Shown one piece after another: positions 1-6,101 of a stretch of 40,027 nucleotides of DNA. Each line of letters begins with the position of its first letter. Position 1 is the first letter of the stretch. The notes under the pieces were generated by a model, which did no database searches, was not told where the DNA came from, and saw only the letters and a program-made list of their open reading frames with translations. The stretch spans positions 1 to 40,027 of the forward strand of contig NZ_CABVII010000042.1 of the NCBI RefSeq assembly GCF_902497995.1, given 5' to 3'. The position numbers and the translations under genes are program-made. The stretch comes from Pseudomonas fluorescens. GTDB lineage: Bacteria; Pseudomonadota; Gammaproteobacteria; Pseudomonadales; Pseudomonadaceae.

Positions 1-108
1 TTCGCCGGCCAGCTGGAAAACATGCTTGGCCAGGTCGACCGCCACGGTAGTGCAGGCCGACAAATCGGCAGAAGACAATGATTGATCAATCGAAGTATGC
101 TTTTTCAT
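1..108 (-). mobile_element. IS110-family transposase, 5' end only (cut by window edge)
   Basis: Reading the minus strand from the ATG at 108 gives 36 residues that run off the window. They contain TTVAVDLAKHVFQLAG, the hallmark start of the RuvC-like DEDD domain of IS110/IS1111 transposases, in which the first D of the catalytic tetrad lies in VAVDLAK. These enzymes recombine circular IS intermediates into specific targets; many IS110-family elements in Pseudomonas insert in REP sequences (family knowledge). The rest of the transposase, including the serine-bearing C-terminal domain, is outside the window, so intactness cannot be judged. The start codon lies inside a 12-base inverted repeat (107-118), as expected if that repeat is the sub-terminal repeat of an IS1111-type end. 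Confidence 0.82.
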
Positions 109-183
109 GGACTCGCCCTCGCTGTCGTTGGCTGTTTAGACTGCCACCGTGGCGCATTGACGCCTCGGCGTGGGCGAGTCCAT
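107..183. repeat. 12-bp perfect inverted repeat upstream of the IS110 transposase
   Basis: ATGGACTCGCCC at 107-118 is mirrored by GGGCGAGTCCAT at 172-183, with 53 bases between. The left copy includes the last bases of the transposase start codon. IS1111-group elements carry sub-terminal inverted repeats of about this length, so the copies could be an IS end plus a remnant of a second end, or arms of a structured leader. A third copy of the same 12-mer is at 39913-39924. Confidence 0.6.
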
Positions 184-293
184 CCAATTACAGGGGTACG
201 CGTACGCGCAAAATGACGCAACCAGCAATCCAGAGGTCTCTGGCAGGCGGTATTTTCTGGCCATCTGGTTAATAATCGGCAGCACAATTTTTC
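109..293. other. Non-coding stretch between IS transposase and DMT permease gene
   Basis: No convincing gene is present. A short frame ending at 272 encodes about 19 residues after an ATG at 215 but has no recognisable family; it could be the tail of a gene cut by the IS. In IS110 proper the region upstream of the transposase encodes the bridge RNA that guides target choice, whereas in the IS1111 group the guide RNA lies at the other end. Which applies here cannot be decided from 36 residues. A GTACGCGTAC palindrome lies near 195-204. Confidence 0.4.
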
Positions 294-330
294 GCCCCGG
301 TGCTTTTCAGCAAAAAACCGGGGCTTTGCT
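294..330 (+). terminator. Rho-independent terminator-like hairpin ahead of the DMT gene
   Basis: GCCCCGGT (294-301) pairs with ACCGGGGC (317-324) across a 15-base loop, followed by TTTGCTTTT. The plus-strand orientation implies that transcription from the left ends here, although no intact upstream plus-strand gene remains. This suggests the original upstream neighbour was removed or displaced by the IS. Confidence 0.6.
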
Positions 331-376
331 TTTACTGTCGAGTCACTGCCATGGATTGTGTTGTCGAGGTGTTCCG

Positions 377-1309
377 GTGAGCGCCACCCGGCGTAGCGCC
401 GACGGGTTTGCCCTGCAAGTGATGATGGGGCTGTGCCTGATCTGGGGCGTTCAGCAAGTGATGATCAAATGGGCGGCGCCCGACATTGCCCCGGTCATGC
501 AAGCGGCAGGGCGGTCGGGTATCTCGGCATTGCTGGTAGGGCTTTTGCTTTGCTGGAAGGGTGGCTGGGATCAGGTCGGCGGTACCTGGCGCGGCGGTTT
601 GTTGGCCGGTGCGCTGTTCGGTCTGGAGTTTTTCTTCATTTCCGAAGGCCTGCAACTGACCACGGCCGCACACATGTCGGTGTTCCTTTACACCGCACCG
701 ATTTTTACCGCGTTGGGTGTTCACTGGCTGTTGCCGAGTGAACGTTTAAGGCCTGTCCAGTGGCTGGGTATTTTCCTGGCTTTCGTCGGGATCGCCATCG
801 CCTTTGCCGGTGGCGTGTCCTGGGACAATCTCGATCGGCGCATGCTGCTGGGCGATGCATTGGGAGTCCTGGCCGGCGCGTCGTGGGGCGCGACTACCGT
901 GGTGGTGCGCGCTTCGCGCCTGTCGGAAGCCCCGGTGACCCTGACCCTGTTTTATCAACTGATCGTCGGTTTCGTCGGCCTGCTGCTGATCGCAATCCTC
1001 AGCGGCCAGGTCAGCCACGTCAGCCTGACCACAGTGGCGGTGGCCAGCGTGCTGTTCCAGGGATTGGTGGTGTCGTTCTTCAGTTACCTGACCTGGTTCT
1101 GGCTGCTGCGCCGTTACCTGGCCGCGAACCTGGCGGTATTTTCCTTCATGACGCCATTGTTTGGCGTCACGTTCGGCGTGGTGCTGCTGGGTGAAGAGTT
1201 GAGTCTCAACTTCGTCGTCGGCGCGGTGCTGGTGCTATTGGGCATCACCTTTGTCAGCGCCGAGCAGTGGGTGCGCCGTCGTCTACGCCAAGCCCTGGGG
1301 CAGCACTGA
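377..1309 (+). CDS. DMT superfamily (EamA) permease
   Basis: A 310-residue inner-membrane protein made of two tandem EamA halves, with about ten hydrophobic segments. The early motif LCLIWGVQQVMIKW and the repeat-half motif GDALGVLAGASWGATTVVVR are typical of drug/metabolite transporters. These usually export amino acids, nucleosides or other small metabolites; the substrate cannot be told from sequence. The GTG at 377 is chosen because a GAGGT ribosome site sits just upstream and the protein then has the usual EamA length; the longer frame from 170 would add a non-conserved extension running through the terminator at 294-330. An ATG at 422 is the alternative start. The gene stands alone, after the IS end and before a 240-base gap. 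Confidence 0.85.
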   Translation: MSATRRSADGFALQVMMGLCLIWGVQQVMIKWAAPDIAPVMQAAGRSGISALLVGLLLCWKGGWDQVGGTWRGGLLAGALFGLEFFFISEGLQLTTAAHMSVFLYTAPIFTALGVHWLLPSERLRPVQWLGIFLAFVGIAIAFAGGVSWDNLDRRMLLGDALGVLAGASWGATTVVVRASRLSEAPVTLTLFYQLIVGFVGLLLIAILSGQVSHVSLTTVAVASVLFQGLVVSFFSYLTWFWLLRRYLAANLAVFSFMTPLFGVTFGVVLLGEELSLNFVVGAVLVLLGITFVSAEQWVRRRLRQALGQH

Positions 1310-1549
1310 CGGTATCGGGTAGCACAGCCCCAGGCCAACCCGAATGGGTGGAGCGAACGGCGACAGACGGTCTATCCGTCGGCCCGACCCGCGTTCAAGC
1401 GATGGCTTGAACCAAGGGCGGGGATTTTGATCAATTCAGTAACAGATCATTGCGACTTTTGGCGAGCATTGCGCAGGACTTCGGACTATTATCAGTGCGA
1501 AGGGGCTACAGAATTTTCAGCCGCTCGGCACTACCCTGAAGGGGGCACC
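1310..1549 (+). promoter_or_regulatory. Leader or intergenic region ahead of the PA1414-type gene
   Basis: This 240-base gap holds two clear hairpins: GACGG/CCGTC at 1366-1380 and an 8-bp stem GTTCAAGC/GCTTGAAC with a 4-base loop at 1393-1412. A TTGAT half-site at 1427-1431 and a TATTAT box near 1488-1493 follow. In P. aeruginosa the PA1414 locus has been reported to yield the oxygen-responsive small RNA SicX, controlled by Anr (recalled knowledge). A full Anr palindrome is not present here, so a SicX-like transcript is only a possibility. Confidence 0.35.
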
Positions 1550-1678
1550 ATGAAAGAGAAAATCCAAAACTGGCTGCATGACCTGGGTGTCGCACTCGGT
1601 TTGATCGAACCGCCTCTGCAACCTGTGCCTATTCGTACGGACGACGAACAGCGCCGACGCCAGCAGCGTCGCCGGTAA
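1550..1678 (+). CDS. Small conserved PA1414-family protein
   Basis: The 42-residue product begins MKEKIQNWLHDLGVALGLIE, continues with a proline-rich stretch and ends in an arginine-rich tail (RRRQQRRR). I recognise it as the small Pseudomonas protein annotated as the PA1414 family; its biochemical role is unknown. A strong AAGGGGG ribosome site ends 4 bases before the ATG, so translation is plausible. Location agrees with P. aeruginosa, where PA1414 lies a few genes from the gbuA-gbuR pair (PA1421-PA1422), as here. The locus may also, or mainly, function as an RNA. The basic tail and amphipathic front suggest membrane or nucleic-acid contact, but that is inference. Confidence 0.7.
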   Translation: MKEKIQNWLHDLGVALGLIEPPLQPVPIRTDDEQRRRQQRRR

Positions 1679-1682
1679 TTGT

Positions 1683-1765
1683 ATCAGGGCTTGCCCGTGG
1701 CGAGGGAGCTTGTCGGAACGCCGCACCGTCCCGCTGGGCTGCGAAGCAGCCCCCATCCATTGCCA
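1683..1765. repeat. Degenerate Pseudomonas interspersed repeat
   Basis: The stretch contains GGGCTTGCCCGTGGCGAGGG and later GCTGGGCTGCGAAGCAGCCC, two blocks that recur as dispersed repeats in P. fluorescens-group genomes. GGGCTGC and GCAGCCC within it can form a hairpin. It occupies the gap between the convergent PA1414-type and ACP-like genes. Confidence 0.45.
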
Positions 1766-1885
1766 CCAAGGTGTGACGGGCAACACGCGGGTATGGGTTT
1801 CATGACGGCTGCGCAGTCAAGCCCAAGCAAGCGCCCTCGCCACAGGGTGCTTGGTTGCCGCAGAAGCGTGTGCATTTAATATTTA

Positions 1886-2137
1886 TTAATGCCGCCCGAT
1901 CTCCAGCAAAAACCGGCTCAAGTCATTCACCGTCCTGGCAGTCTTGAGCATCTGATCTTCTTCGGCGGTAAACGCCGTCAAACCCAGCTCATCTTCCAAA
2001 TGGAAGATCAGTTCTTCGATATCCTCCTTATCCAGTCCCAACTGCGCCAGGCTGGTGTTGTCGGCGAAGTCCTCCTGACCTTCCAGCAGACGACTGATCA
2101 AGCGATGCACGGCGGCACGAACGGCGGCTTTCTTCAT
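1886..2137 (-). CDS. Acyl-carrier-protein-like protein lacking the phosphopantetheine serine
   Basis: The 83-residue acidic, helical protein aligns with the ACP fold: helix I at the start, then NTSLAQLGLDKEDIEEL at residues 27-43 where ACPs have D-S-L, then an acidic helix II/III region. The serine that normally carries 4'-phosphopantetheine is replaced by Lys37 (GLDKED instead of GxDSLD), so the protein is not expected to carry an acyl chain. It lies 54 bases downstream of the metallo-hydrolase gene on the same strand, probably in one operon. It may be a protein-protein adaptor, or simply a divergent helical protein. Its stop overlaps a short AT-rich dyad. The ribosome site is weak, so coupling to the upstream gene is likely. 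Confidence 0.65.
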   Translation of the reverse strand: MKKAAVRAAVHRLISRLLEGQEDFADNTSLAQLGLDKEDIEELIFHLEDELGLTAFTAEEDQMLKTARTVNDLSRFLLEIGRH

Positions 2138-2191
2138 GGTTTTCTTCGAAGGCGTTTTTGTTGTTGTCCCTGCGCTTGAGTACAGCAGGGT

Positions 2192-2917
2192 TCAGCCATG
2201 GGAGCGCTGCCACTCGTCAATCATTTTGCGTAGATGCTCCCCGGAAAAACTGCCGAAATGCCCGCCATGCACCGTGCCGATCGGCAAGGCGCGCAAGCGT
2301 TGCAGGCTGCGGGCGTAGTCGTCCAGGTTGGAGTGATAGGCATCCTCGACCAGCGGGCCGTCGTAGATGATGTCGCCACTGAACAGGGTCTCGGTCGCCG
2401 CCTCGTAAAGGCTGATGCCGCCCGGTGAATGACCCGGTGTGTGCAGCACTTGCAGCGTGCGGTTACCCAGATCCAGCACGTCGCCTTCTTCGATCATTCC
2501 CGTGGCCGGTGCGGCTTTGACGCGATATTCGGCATAGCACAACGGGCAGTCGGGATGAGCCTCGAACATGTCATCCCCGACGAACGCCGTGCTCAATGTA
2601 TTTTCACCATCAGGAGAAGCGAGGATCTGCGCTTCGGCCGGGTGCACCAGGCGTTCGGGGAATTCGTGATGGCCGGCAATGTGGTCGAAATGGCAATGAC
2701 TGGCCACTGCCACCAGCGGCCGTTCGGTGATCCACGGCAACTGCTCGCGCAGGCTCACCAGCCCGGAACCGCTGTCGAGCAGCAAGTCCTTGTCGCGGCC
2801 CTGGATGTGCCAGAGGTTGCAGCGATAGAAGGGGCGGATGTACGGCTCGTGAATCAGGCGGATGCCGTCACTAAGCTGCTTCACCTCGAACCACTGATCA
2901 CGGCTGACGATCTTCAT
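2192..2917 (-). CDS. Metallo-beta-lactamase-fold hydrolase
   Basis: A 241-residue cytoplasmic protein with the full metal-binding set of the MBL superfamily: HCHFDH at 74-79, His163 in TPGHSPGG, Asp182 in SGDIIYDG, and His217 and His220 in the HGGHFG motif near the end. Such enzymes are glyoxalase II-like, lactonase-like or thioesterase-like hydrolases; the exact substrate is not evident. An AAGGA ribosome site lies 9 bases before the ATG. The next gene downstream is the serine-less ACP-like protein, so a thioester or acyl-carrier-related substrate can be imagined but is not shown. The strong terminator at 2937-2972 separates the pair from the symporter gene upstream. Confidence 0.85.
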   Translation of the reverse strand: MKIVSRDQWFEVKQLSDGIRLIHEPYIRPFYRCNLWHIQGRDKDLLLDSGSGLVSLREQLPWITERPLVAVASHCHFDHIAGHHEFPERLVHPAEAQILASPDGENTLSTAFVGDDMFEAHPDCPLCYAEYRVKAAPATGMIEEGDVLDLGNRTLQVLHTPGHSPGGISLYEAATETLFSGDIIYDGPLVEDAYHSNLDDYARSLQRLRALPIGTVHGGHFGSFSGEHLRKMIDEWQRSHG

Positions 2918-2936
2918 AAGCAGATTCCTTCAGACG

Positions 2937-2972
2937 AAAAAAAACGAGTGTGGCAACCGACGCCACACTCGT
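2937..2972 (-). terminator. Rho-independent terminator of the symporter operon
   Basis: A perfect 11-bp stem ACGAGTGTGGC/GCCACACTCGT (2944-2954 with 2962-2972) has a 7-base loop. On the minus strand it is followed by a run of eight T (A run at 2937-2944). It lies 31 bases past the symporter stop. Confidence 0.92.
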
Positions 2973-3002
2973 CGAAGAAAAAGTTAATCCATTCTTTTCA
3001 GT

Positions 3003-4424
3003 TTAGATGGCGCTCGCTGCCGATGCCGATGCCGATGCCGATGCCGATGCCGATGCCGATGCCGATGCCGGGCGGCGGGACAGCAAGCTGACCACGACGA
3101 AACTCACCAGGCCGACGCCGAGGCTGTAGTAGATCGGGGTGTTGGCGTCCATGCCGTCCTTGATCATGAACACCAGCGCGGTGGCAAAACCCAGGCCCAT
3201 GCTGGCGATGGCGCCGGCGGTGGTGGCGCGTTTCCAGAAGATGGCGCCGATCAGCGGGATGAGCATGCCGCCCACCAACAGGTTGTAAGCCAGGGTCAGG
3301 GCGCTGATCACGTCATTGACCACCAGGGCGATACCCAACACGACGAGACCGGTGAGCAGGGTGAACAGGCGGTTGATGCCCAGGCTCGACTGTTTGCCGC
3401 CGCGCAATTTCGGCAGCAGGTCTTCGGTCAGGGTGGTGGAGGCGGCGAGCAGGCCGGCGCTGGCGGTGGACATCATCGCGGCCAGTGCAGCAGCGATCAC
3501 CAGGCCACGGATACCGTCCGGCAGCGAGAGTTTGACGATGGCGGCGAAGGCGTTGTTGACGTTGTCCAGGTCCGGGATCAGCACGTGAGCGGCCATGCCG
3601 ATCAGGGCGCAGGCCAGGCCGTAGAAGATGCAGTAGATACCGGCGAACGTACCGGCGTACTGCGCGACTTTGGCGGTCCGGACGGTGAACACCCGCTGCC
3701 AGATGTCCTGGCCGATCAGGATCCCGAAGAAGTAGATCATGAAGTAGGTGATGATGGTGTCCCAGCCGATGGTGCTGAAGTTGAAGGCTGCTTCCGGCAG
3801 TTTCAACACCAACTCATCCCAGCCGCCGACACGGTACAGGCAGATCGGCAGCAGGATGAACATCAGGCCGACGGTCTTGATCACGAACTGGACGATGTCG
3901 GTGAGGGTCAGGGACCACATGCCGCCGATCGCTGAGTAGACCACCACCACGCCACCGCCGAGCAATACCGAGACCCAGAATGGCAGGCCGAACAATACTT
4001 GCAGCACGGTGCCGATCGCCAGGATCGAGGTCACGCCGATCATCAGCGCATACGCCAGCATGATCGCCGCGCTCGCCGAGCGGGCCATCGGGTTGTAGCG
4101 TTTTTCCAGGACCTGGGTGACGGTGTAGATTTTCAGCTTCAGCAGCGGCTTGGCGAGGAACAGGTTCAGCGCCACGATCCCGCAACCCAGTGCGGCGCAG
4201 AGCCAGAAACCGGAAATGCCATGGACGTAGCCCAGGCGCACGGTGCCGACAGTGGACGCGCCACCCAGGACGGTAGCGGCCATGGTGCCCATGTACAGGG
4301 TAGGGCCGAGGTTACGACCGGCGACCAAGTAGTCTTCGTTGGTCTTGGCCTTGCGCATGCCAAAGTAGCCAAGCACCAGCATCGCGGCGGCGTAAATGAG
4401 AACGACGAATAAATCCAAAGCCAT
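3003..4424 (-). CDS. Sodium:solute symporter (SSS family)
   Basis: A 473-residue inner-membrane transporter with about 13 hydrophobic helices. The N-terminal run DYLVAGRNLG followed by a glycine/alanine-rich helix (MAATVLGGASTVGTVRLGY) is typical of the SSS family, which couples solute uptake to sodium entry. It follows gbuA on the same strand, as the PA1418 symporter does near PA1421 in P. aeruginosa, so uptake of a guanidino compound or its product is a fair inference. A GGAG ribosome site precedes the ATG. The C-terminus is odd: after the last helix (LLSRRP) it ends in an Ala-Ser tract encoded by eight perfect CGATGC hexamers (3021-3068), then AASAI. The tract would lie in the cytoplasm or periplasm beyond the transport core and is probably tolerated. 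Confidence 0.9.
   Translation of the reverse strand: MALDLFVVLIYAAAMLVLGYFGMRKAKTNEDYLVAGRNLGPTLYMGTMAATVLGGASTVGTVRLGYVHGISGFWLCAALGCGIVALNLFLAKPLLKLKIYTVTQVLEKRYNPMARSASAAIMLAYALMIGVTSILAIGTVLQVLFGLPFWVSVLLGGGVVVVYSAIGGMWSLTLTDIVQFVIKTVGLMFILLPICLYRVGGWDELVLKLPEAAFNFSTIGWDTIITYFMIYFFGILIGQDIWQRVFTVRTAKVAQYAGTFAGIYCIFYGLACALIGMAAHVLIPDLDNVNNAFAAIVKLSLPDGIRGLVIAAALAAMMSTASAGLLAASTTLTEDLLPKLRGGKQSSLGINRLFTLLTGLVVLGIALVVNDVISALTLAYNLLVGGMLIPLIGAIFWKRATTAGAIASMGLGFATALVFMIKDGMDANTPIYYSLGVGLVSFVVVSLLSRRPASASASASASASASASAASAI
3015..3068. repeat. Hexanucleotide tandem repeat at the 3' end of the symporter gene
   Basis: Eight perfect CGATGC units at 3021-3068 are preceded by one imperfect unit (CGCTGC, 3015-3020). 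Read on the minus strand they encode alternating Ala-Ser. Since the unit is 6 bases, copy-number changes lengthen or shorten the tail by two residues without changing frame. Confidence 0.95.
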
Positions 4425-4475
4425 GATGGCGTGTCTCCGATTGTCTTTTTTATTGTGAGGCGAAAATCAATCCCT

Positions 4476-4561
4476 TGTGGGAGCGGGCTTGCTCGCGAAT
4501 CAGGCGCTGCGGTCTTTCAGAGACCGCGTCATCGTTCTTCGCGAGCAAGCCCGCTCCCACA
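4476..4561. repeat. REP-like inverted pair (GTGGGAGCGGGCTTGCTCGCG type)
   Basis: TGTGGGAGCGGGCTTGCTCG at 4476 onward is mirrored at 4538-4561, with a 38-base spacer holding its own GGTCTTTCAGAGACC hairpin. It lies between the broken NTF2-like gene and the symporter gene, inside the putative gbu operon. Such paired elements can act as mRNA stabilisers, attenuators or IS targets. Confidence 0.85.
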
Positions 4562-4576
4562 CAGGTAATGTGTCGA

Positions 4577-4773
4577 TCAGGCGGCTTGTCGTAACGCCGG
4601 TTTACCGAGCGAATCCGTGCCCTTGCTACGTGAATCGTTGGGGCCGAACACTGTGGCCGGCTCCGGGAACAGGGCATCGGCACTGAACGCATCGAAGCAG
4701 GCTTTGCGATCGCTACGGCAAAGGCGGCTACCGGATCGGCAGCGGCCTTGAGTACCTGATCACGTTCGTTCAT
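4577..4773 (-). pseudogene. Broken NTF2/SnoaL-like gene after gbuA
   Basis: From the ATG at 4773, nine bases after the gbuA stop with a GAGG ribosome site, the frame starts MNERDQVLKAAADPVAAFA and then loses sense. Shifting by one base just after AAF gives RSDRKACFDAFSADALF, which continues the same NTF2-like family pattern as I remember it (AFARxDRxAYFxAFSADASF). A one-base deletion in GCC(C)GT near 4717 explains this. Beyond SADALF the sequence departs from the family and stops at 4577-4579 (about 65 residues instead of about 130), so a larger deletion is also likely. The intact homologue would be a small single-domain protein of unknown role in guanidino-acid use. An unrelated short gene cannot be fully excluded. 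Confidence 0.6.
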
Positions 4774-4782
4774 GACCGATCC

Positions 4783-5733
4783 TCAGCGGTGGGTCACACC
4801 GGGCAGTACGCAGAGCATTTCGTACAGCAGGTTGGCGGCCAGCAGCGAGGTGTTGCCGGTGGTGTCGTAAGCGGGTGAGACTTCTACCAGATCGCAGCCG
4901 ATCAGGTCGAGGCCTTGGCAGCCGCGAACGATTTCAATCGCCTGAATGGTCGTCAGACCACCGATTTCCGGGGTGCCGGTACCTGGCGCCCAGGCCGGGT
5001 CGATGCCGTCGATGTCGAAACTCAGGTAGACCGGACCGCCGCCGACTTTCTCGCGGACTTCGGCCATCAAAGGGGCCAGGGATTTGTGCCAGCACTCTTC
5101 GGCCTGGACCACACGGAAGCCTTGTTTACGGCTCCAGTTGAAGTCTTCGGAGGTGTAACCCTGGGCGCGCAGACCGATCTGCACCACGCGATCGCAGTCG
5201 ATCAGGCCTTCTTCTGCAGCGCGACGGAAGGTGGTGCCGTGGGCGATTTTCTCGCCGAACATGTGATCGTTGACATCGGCGTGGGCGTCGATGTGCACCA
5301 GGCCGACCTTGCCGTGCTTCTTGTGGATGGCACGCAGGATCGGCAGGGTGATGGTGTGGTCGCCACCCAGGGTCAGCGGGATCACATTGTGCTCGAGAAT
5401 ATTGTCGTAGGACTCTTCGATGATCCGTACCGCGTCCAGCAGGTTGAAGGTATTGATCGCCACGTCACCGATGTCGGCCACCGACAGCGAGTCGAACGGG
5501 GCCGCGCCGGTGGCCATGTTGTACGGGCGGATCATCACCGATTCCGCGCGGATTTCACGTGGCCCGAAACGGGTGCCGGGACGCAGGGAGGTGCCGATGT
5601 CCAGCGGCACGCCAACGAAGGCAGCGTCGAGGCCGGCGGCGGTAGGCAAATGGGGGAGTCGCATCATGGTGGCGATGCCGCCGAAGCGCGGCATTTCGTT
5701 GCCGCCCAGTGGTTGGTGAAGAATCTTGTCCAC
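4783..5733 (-). CDS. gbuA: Guanidinobutyrase (ureohydrolase family)
   Basis: A 316-residue cytosolic manganese enzyme hydrolysing 4-guanidinobutyrate to 4-aminobutyrate and urea, part of the arginine decarboxylase/transaminase route. The ureohydrolase metal motifs are all present: GGDH with His126, DAHAD with Asp149, His151 and Asp153, and SFDIDGIDP with Asp240 and Asp242. The start MDKILHQPLGGNEMPRFGGI is nearly that of P. aeruginosa GbuA (PA1421) as I recall it, which favours guanidinobutyrase over agmatinase. The start codon is GTG at 5733, with a GAGG ribosome site; homologues begin at the same residue. The LysR gene gbuR is divergent, and a dyad at 5855-5878 in the shared intergenic region is a likely operator. 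The symporter downstream completes a catabolic operon. Confidence 0.93.
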   Translation of the reverse strand: MDKILHQPLGGNEMPRFGGIATMMRLPHLPTAAGLDAAFVGVPLDIGTSLRPGTRFGPREIRAESVMIRPYNMATGAAPFDSLSVADIGDVAINTFNLLDAVRIIEESYDNILEHNVIPLTLGGDHTITLPILRAIHKKHGKVGLVHIDAHADVNDHMFGEKIAHGTTFRRAAEEGLIDCDRVVQIGLRAQGYTSEDFNWSRKQGFRVVQAEECWHKSLAPLMAEVREKVGGGPVYLSFDIDGIDPAWAPGTGTPEIGGLTTIQAIEIVRGCQGLDLIGCDLVEVSPAYDTTGNTSLLAANLLYEMLCVLPGVTHR

Positions 5734-5854
5734 GGGTAGGGCCTCATCGTCGTTGTTTTATTTATGCAGGTAAGCCGCTCGGGGAGAGGCGGGCACCGCT
5801 GTGGGCCGATTCTGCGAAATGTAGTGGCCGGGAAGAATCGCTACGGGCAAATAC

Positions 5855-5878
5855 TTAGTTCAGATTTTTCTAAACTAA
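5855..5878. promoter_or_regulatory. Probable LysR (GbuR) operator
   Basis: TTAGTTCAGA (5855-5864) and TCTAAACTAA (5869-5878) form a 10-bp dyad with one mismatch around a TTTT centre. It is AT-rich, contains the T-N11-A pattern of LysR sites and sits about 120 bases upstream of the gbuA start. Binding by GbuR is inferred from position. Confidence 0.55.
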
Positions 5879-5950
5879 TGGTTCGATGGGAGATAGACTT
5901 CTCGCTTTGCAGAGAACCCCTGATGCCTGTCATTCATATGCAGGACACGG

Positions 5951-6054
5951 CAATCCTTGTGAGAGCGGGCTTGCTCGCGAACGCGTCGGGTCAGTCGATA
6001 TCAATCTCGCCTGACACACCGCTTTCGCGAGCAAGCCCGCTCCCACAAGGATTG
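5951..6054. repeat. REP-like inverted pair in the gbuA-gbuR gap
   Basis: CAATCCTTGTGAGAGCGGGC at 5951 is mirrored by a copy ending CTCCCACAAGGATTG at 6054. The inverted match extends past the core repeat into CAATCCT/AGGATTG. The right arm ends about 48 bases before the gbuR start, so it lies in the gbuR leader. Confidence 0.85.
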
Positions 6055-6101
6055 TGTTTCCACAGAAGCACCGCGCGTATCCTTGAAACCGGAGTTCCCC
6101 C

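Larger units (their letters stand above)
5734..6101. other. Divergent intergenic region between gbuA and gbuR
   Basis: This 368-base gap holds the two divergent promoters. The visible items are an operator-like dyad at 5855-5878 and a long REP-like inverted pair at 5951-6054. No gene is supported in it. Confidence 0.8.

Noticed and set aside
1427..1441. Anr/FNR box ahead of the PA1414-type gene
   Set aside because: Only the first half (TTGAT) fits; the second half reads TCAGT instead of ATCAA, so it is kept only as a half-site remark.
4450..4773. 107-residue functional protein after gbuA
   Set aside because: The frame reads through the REP-like repeat and changes family sense after residue 19; a frameshifted pseudogene explains it better.
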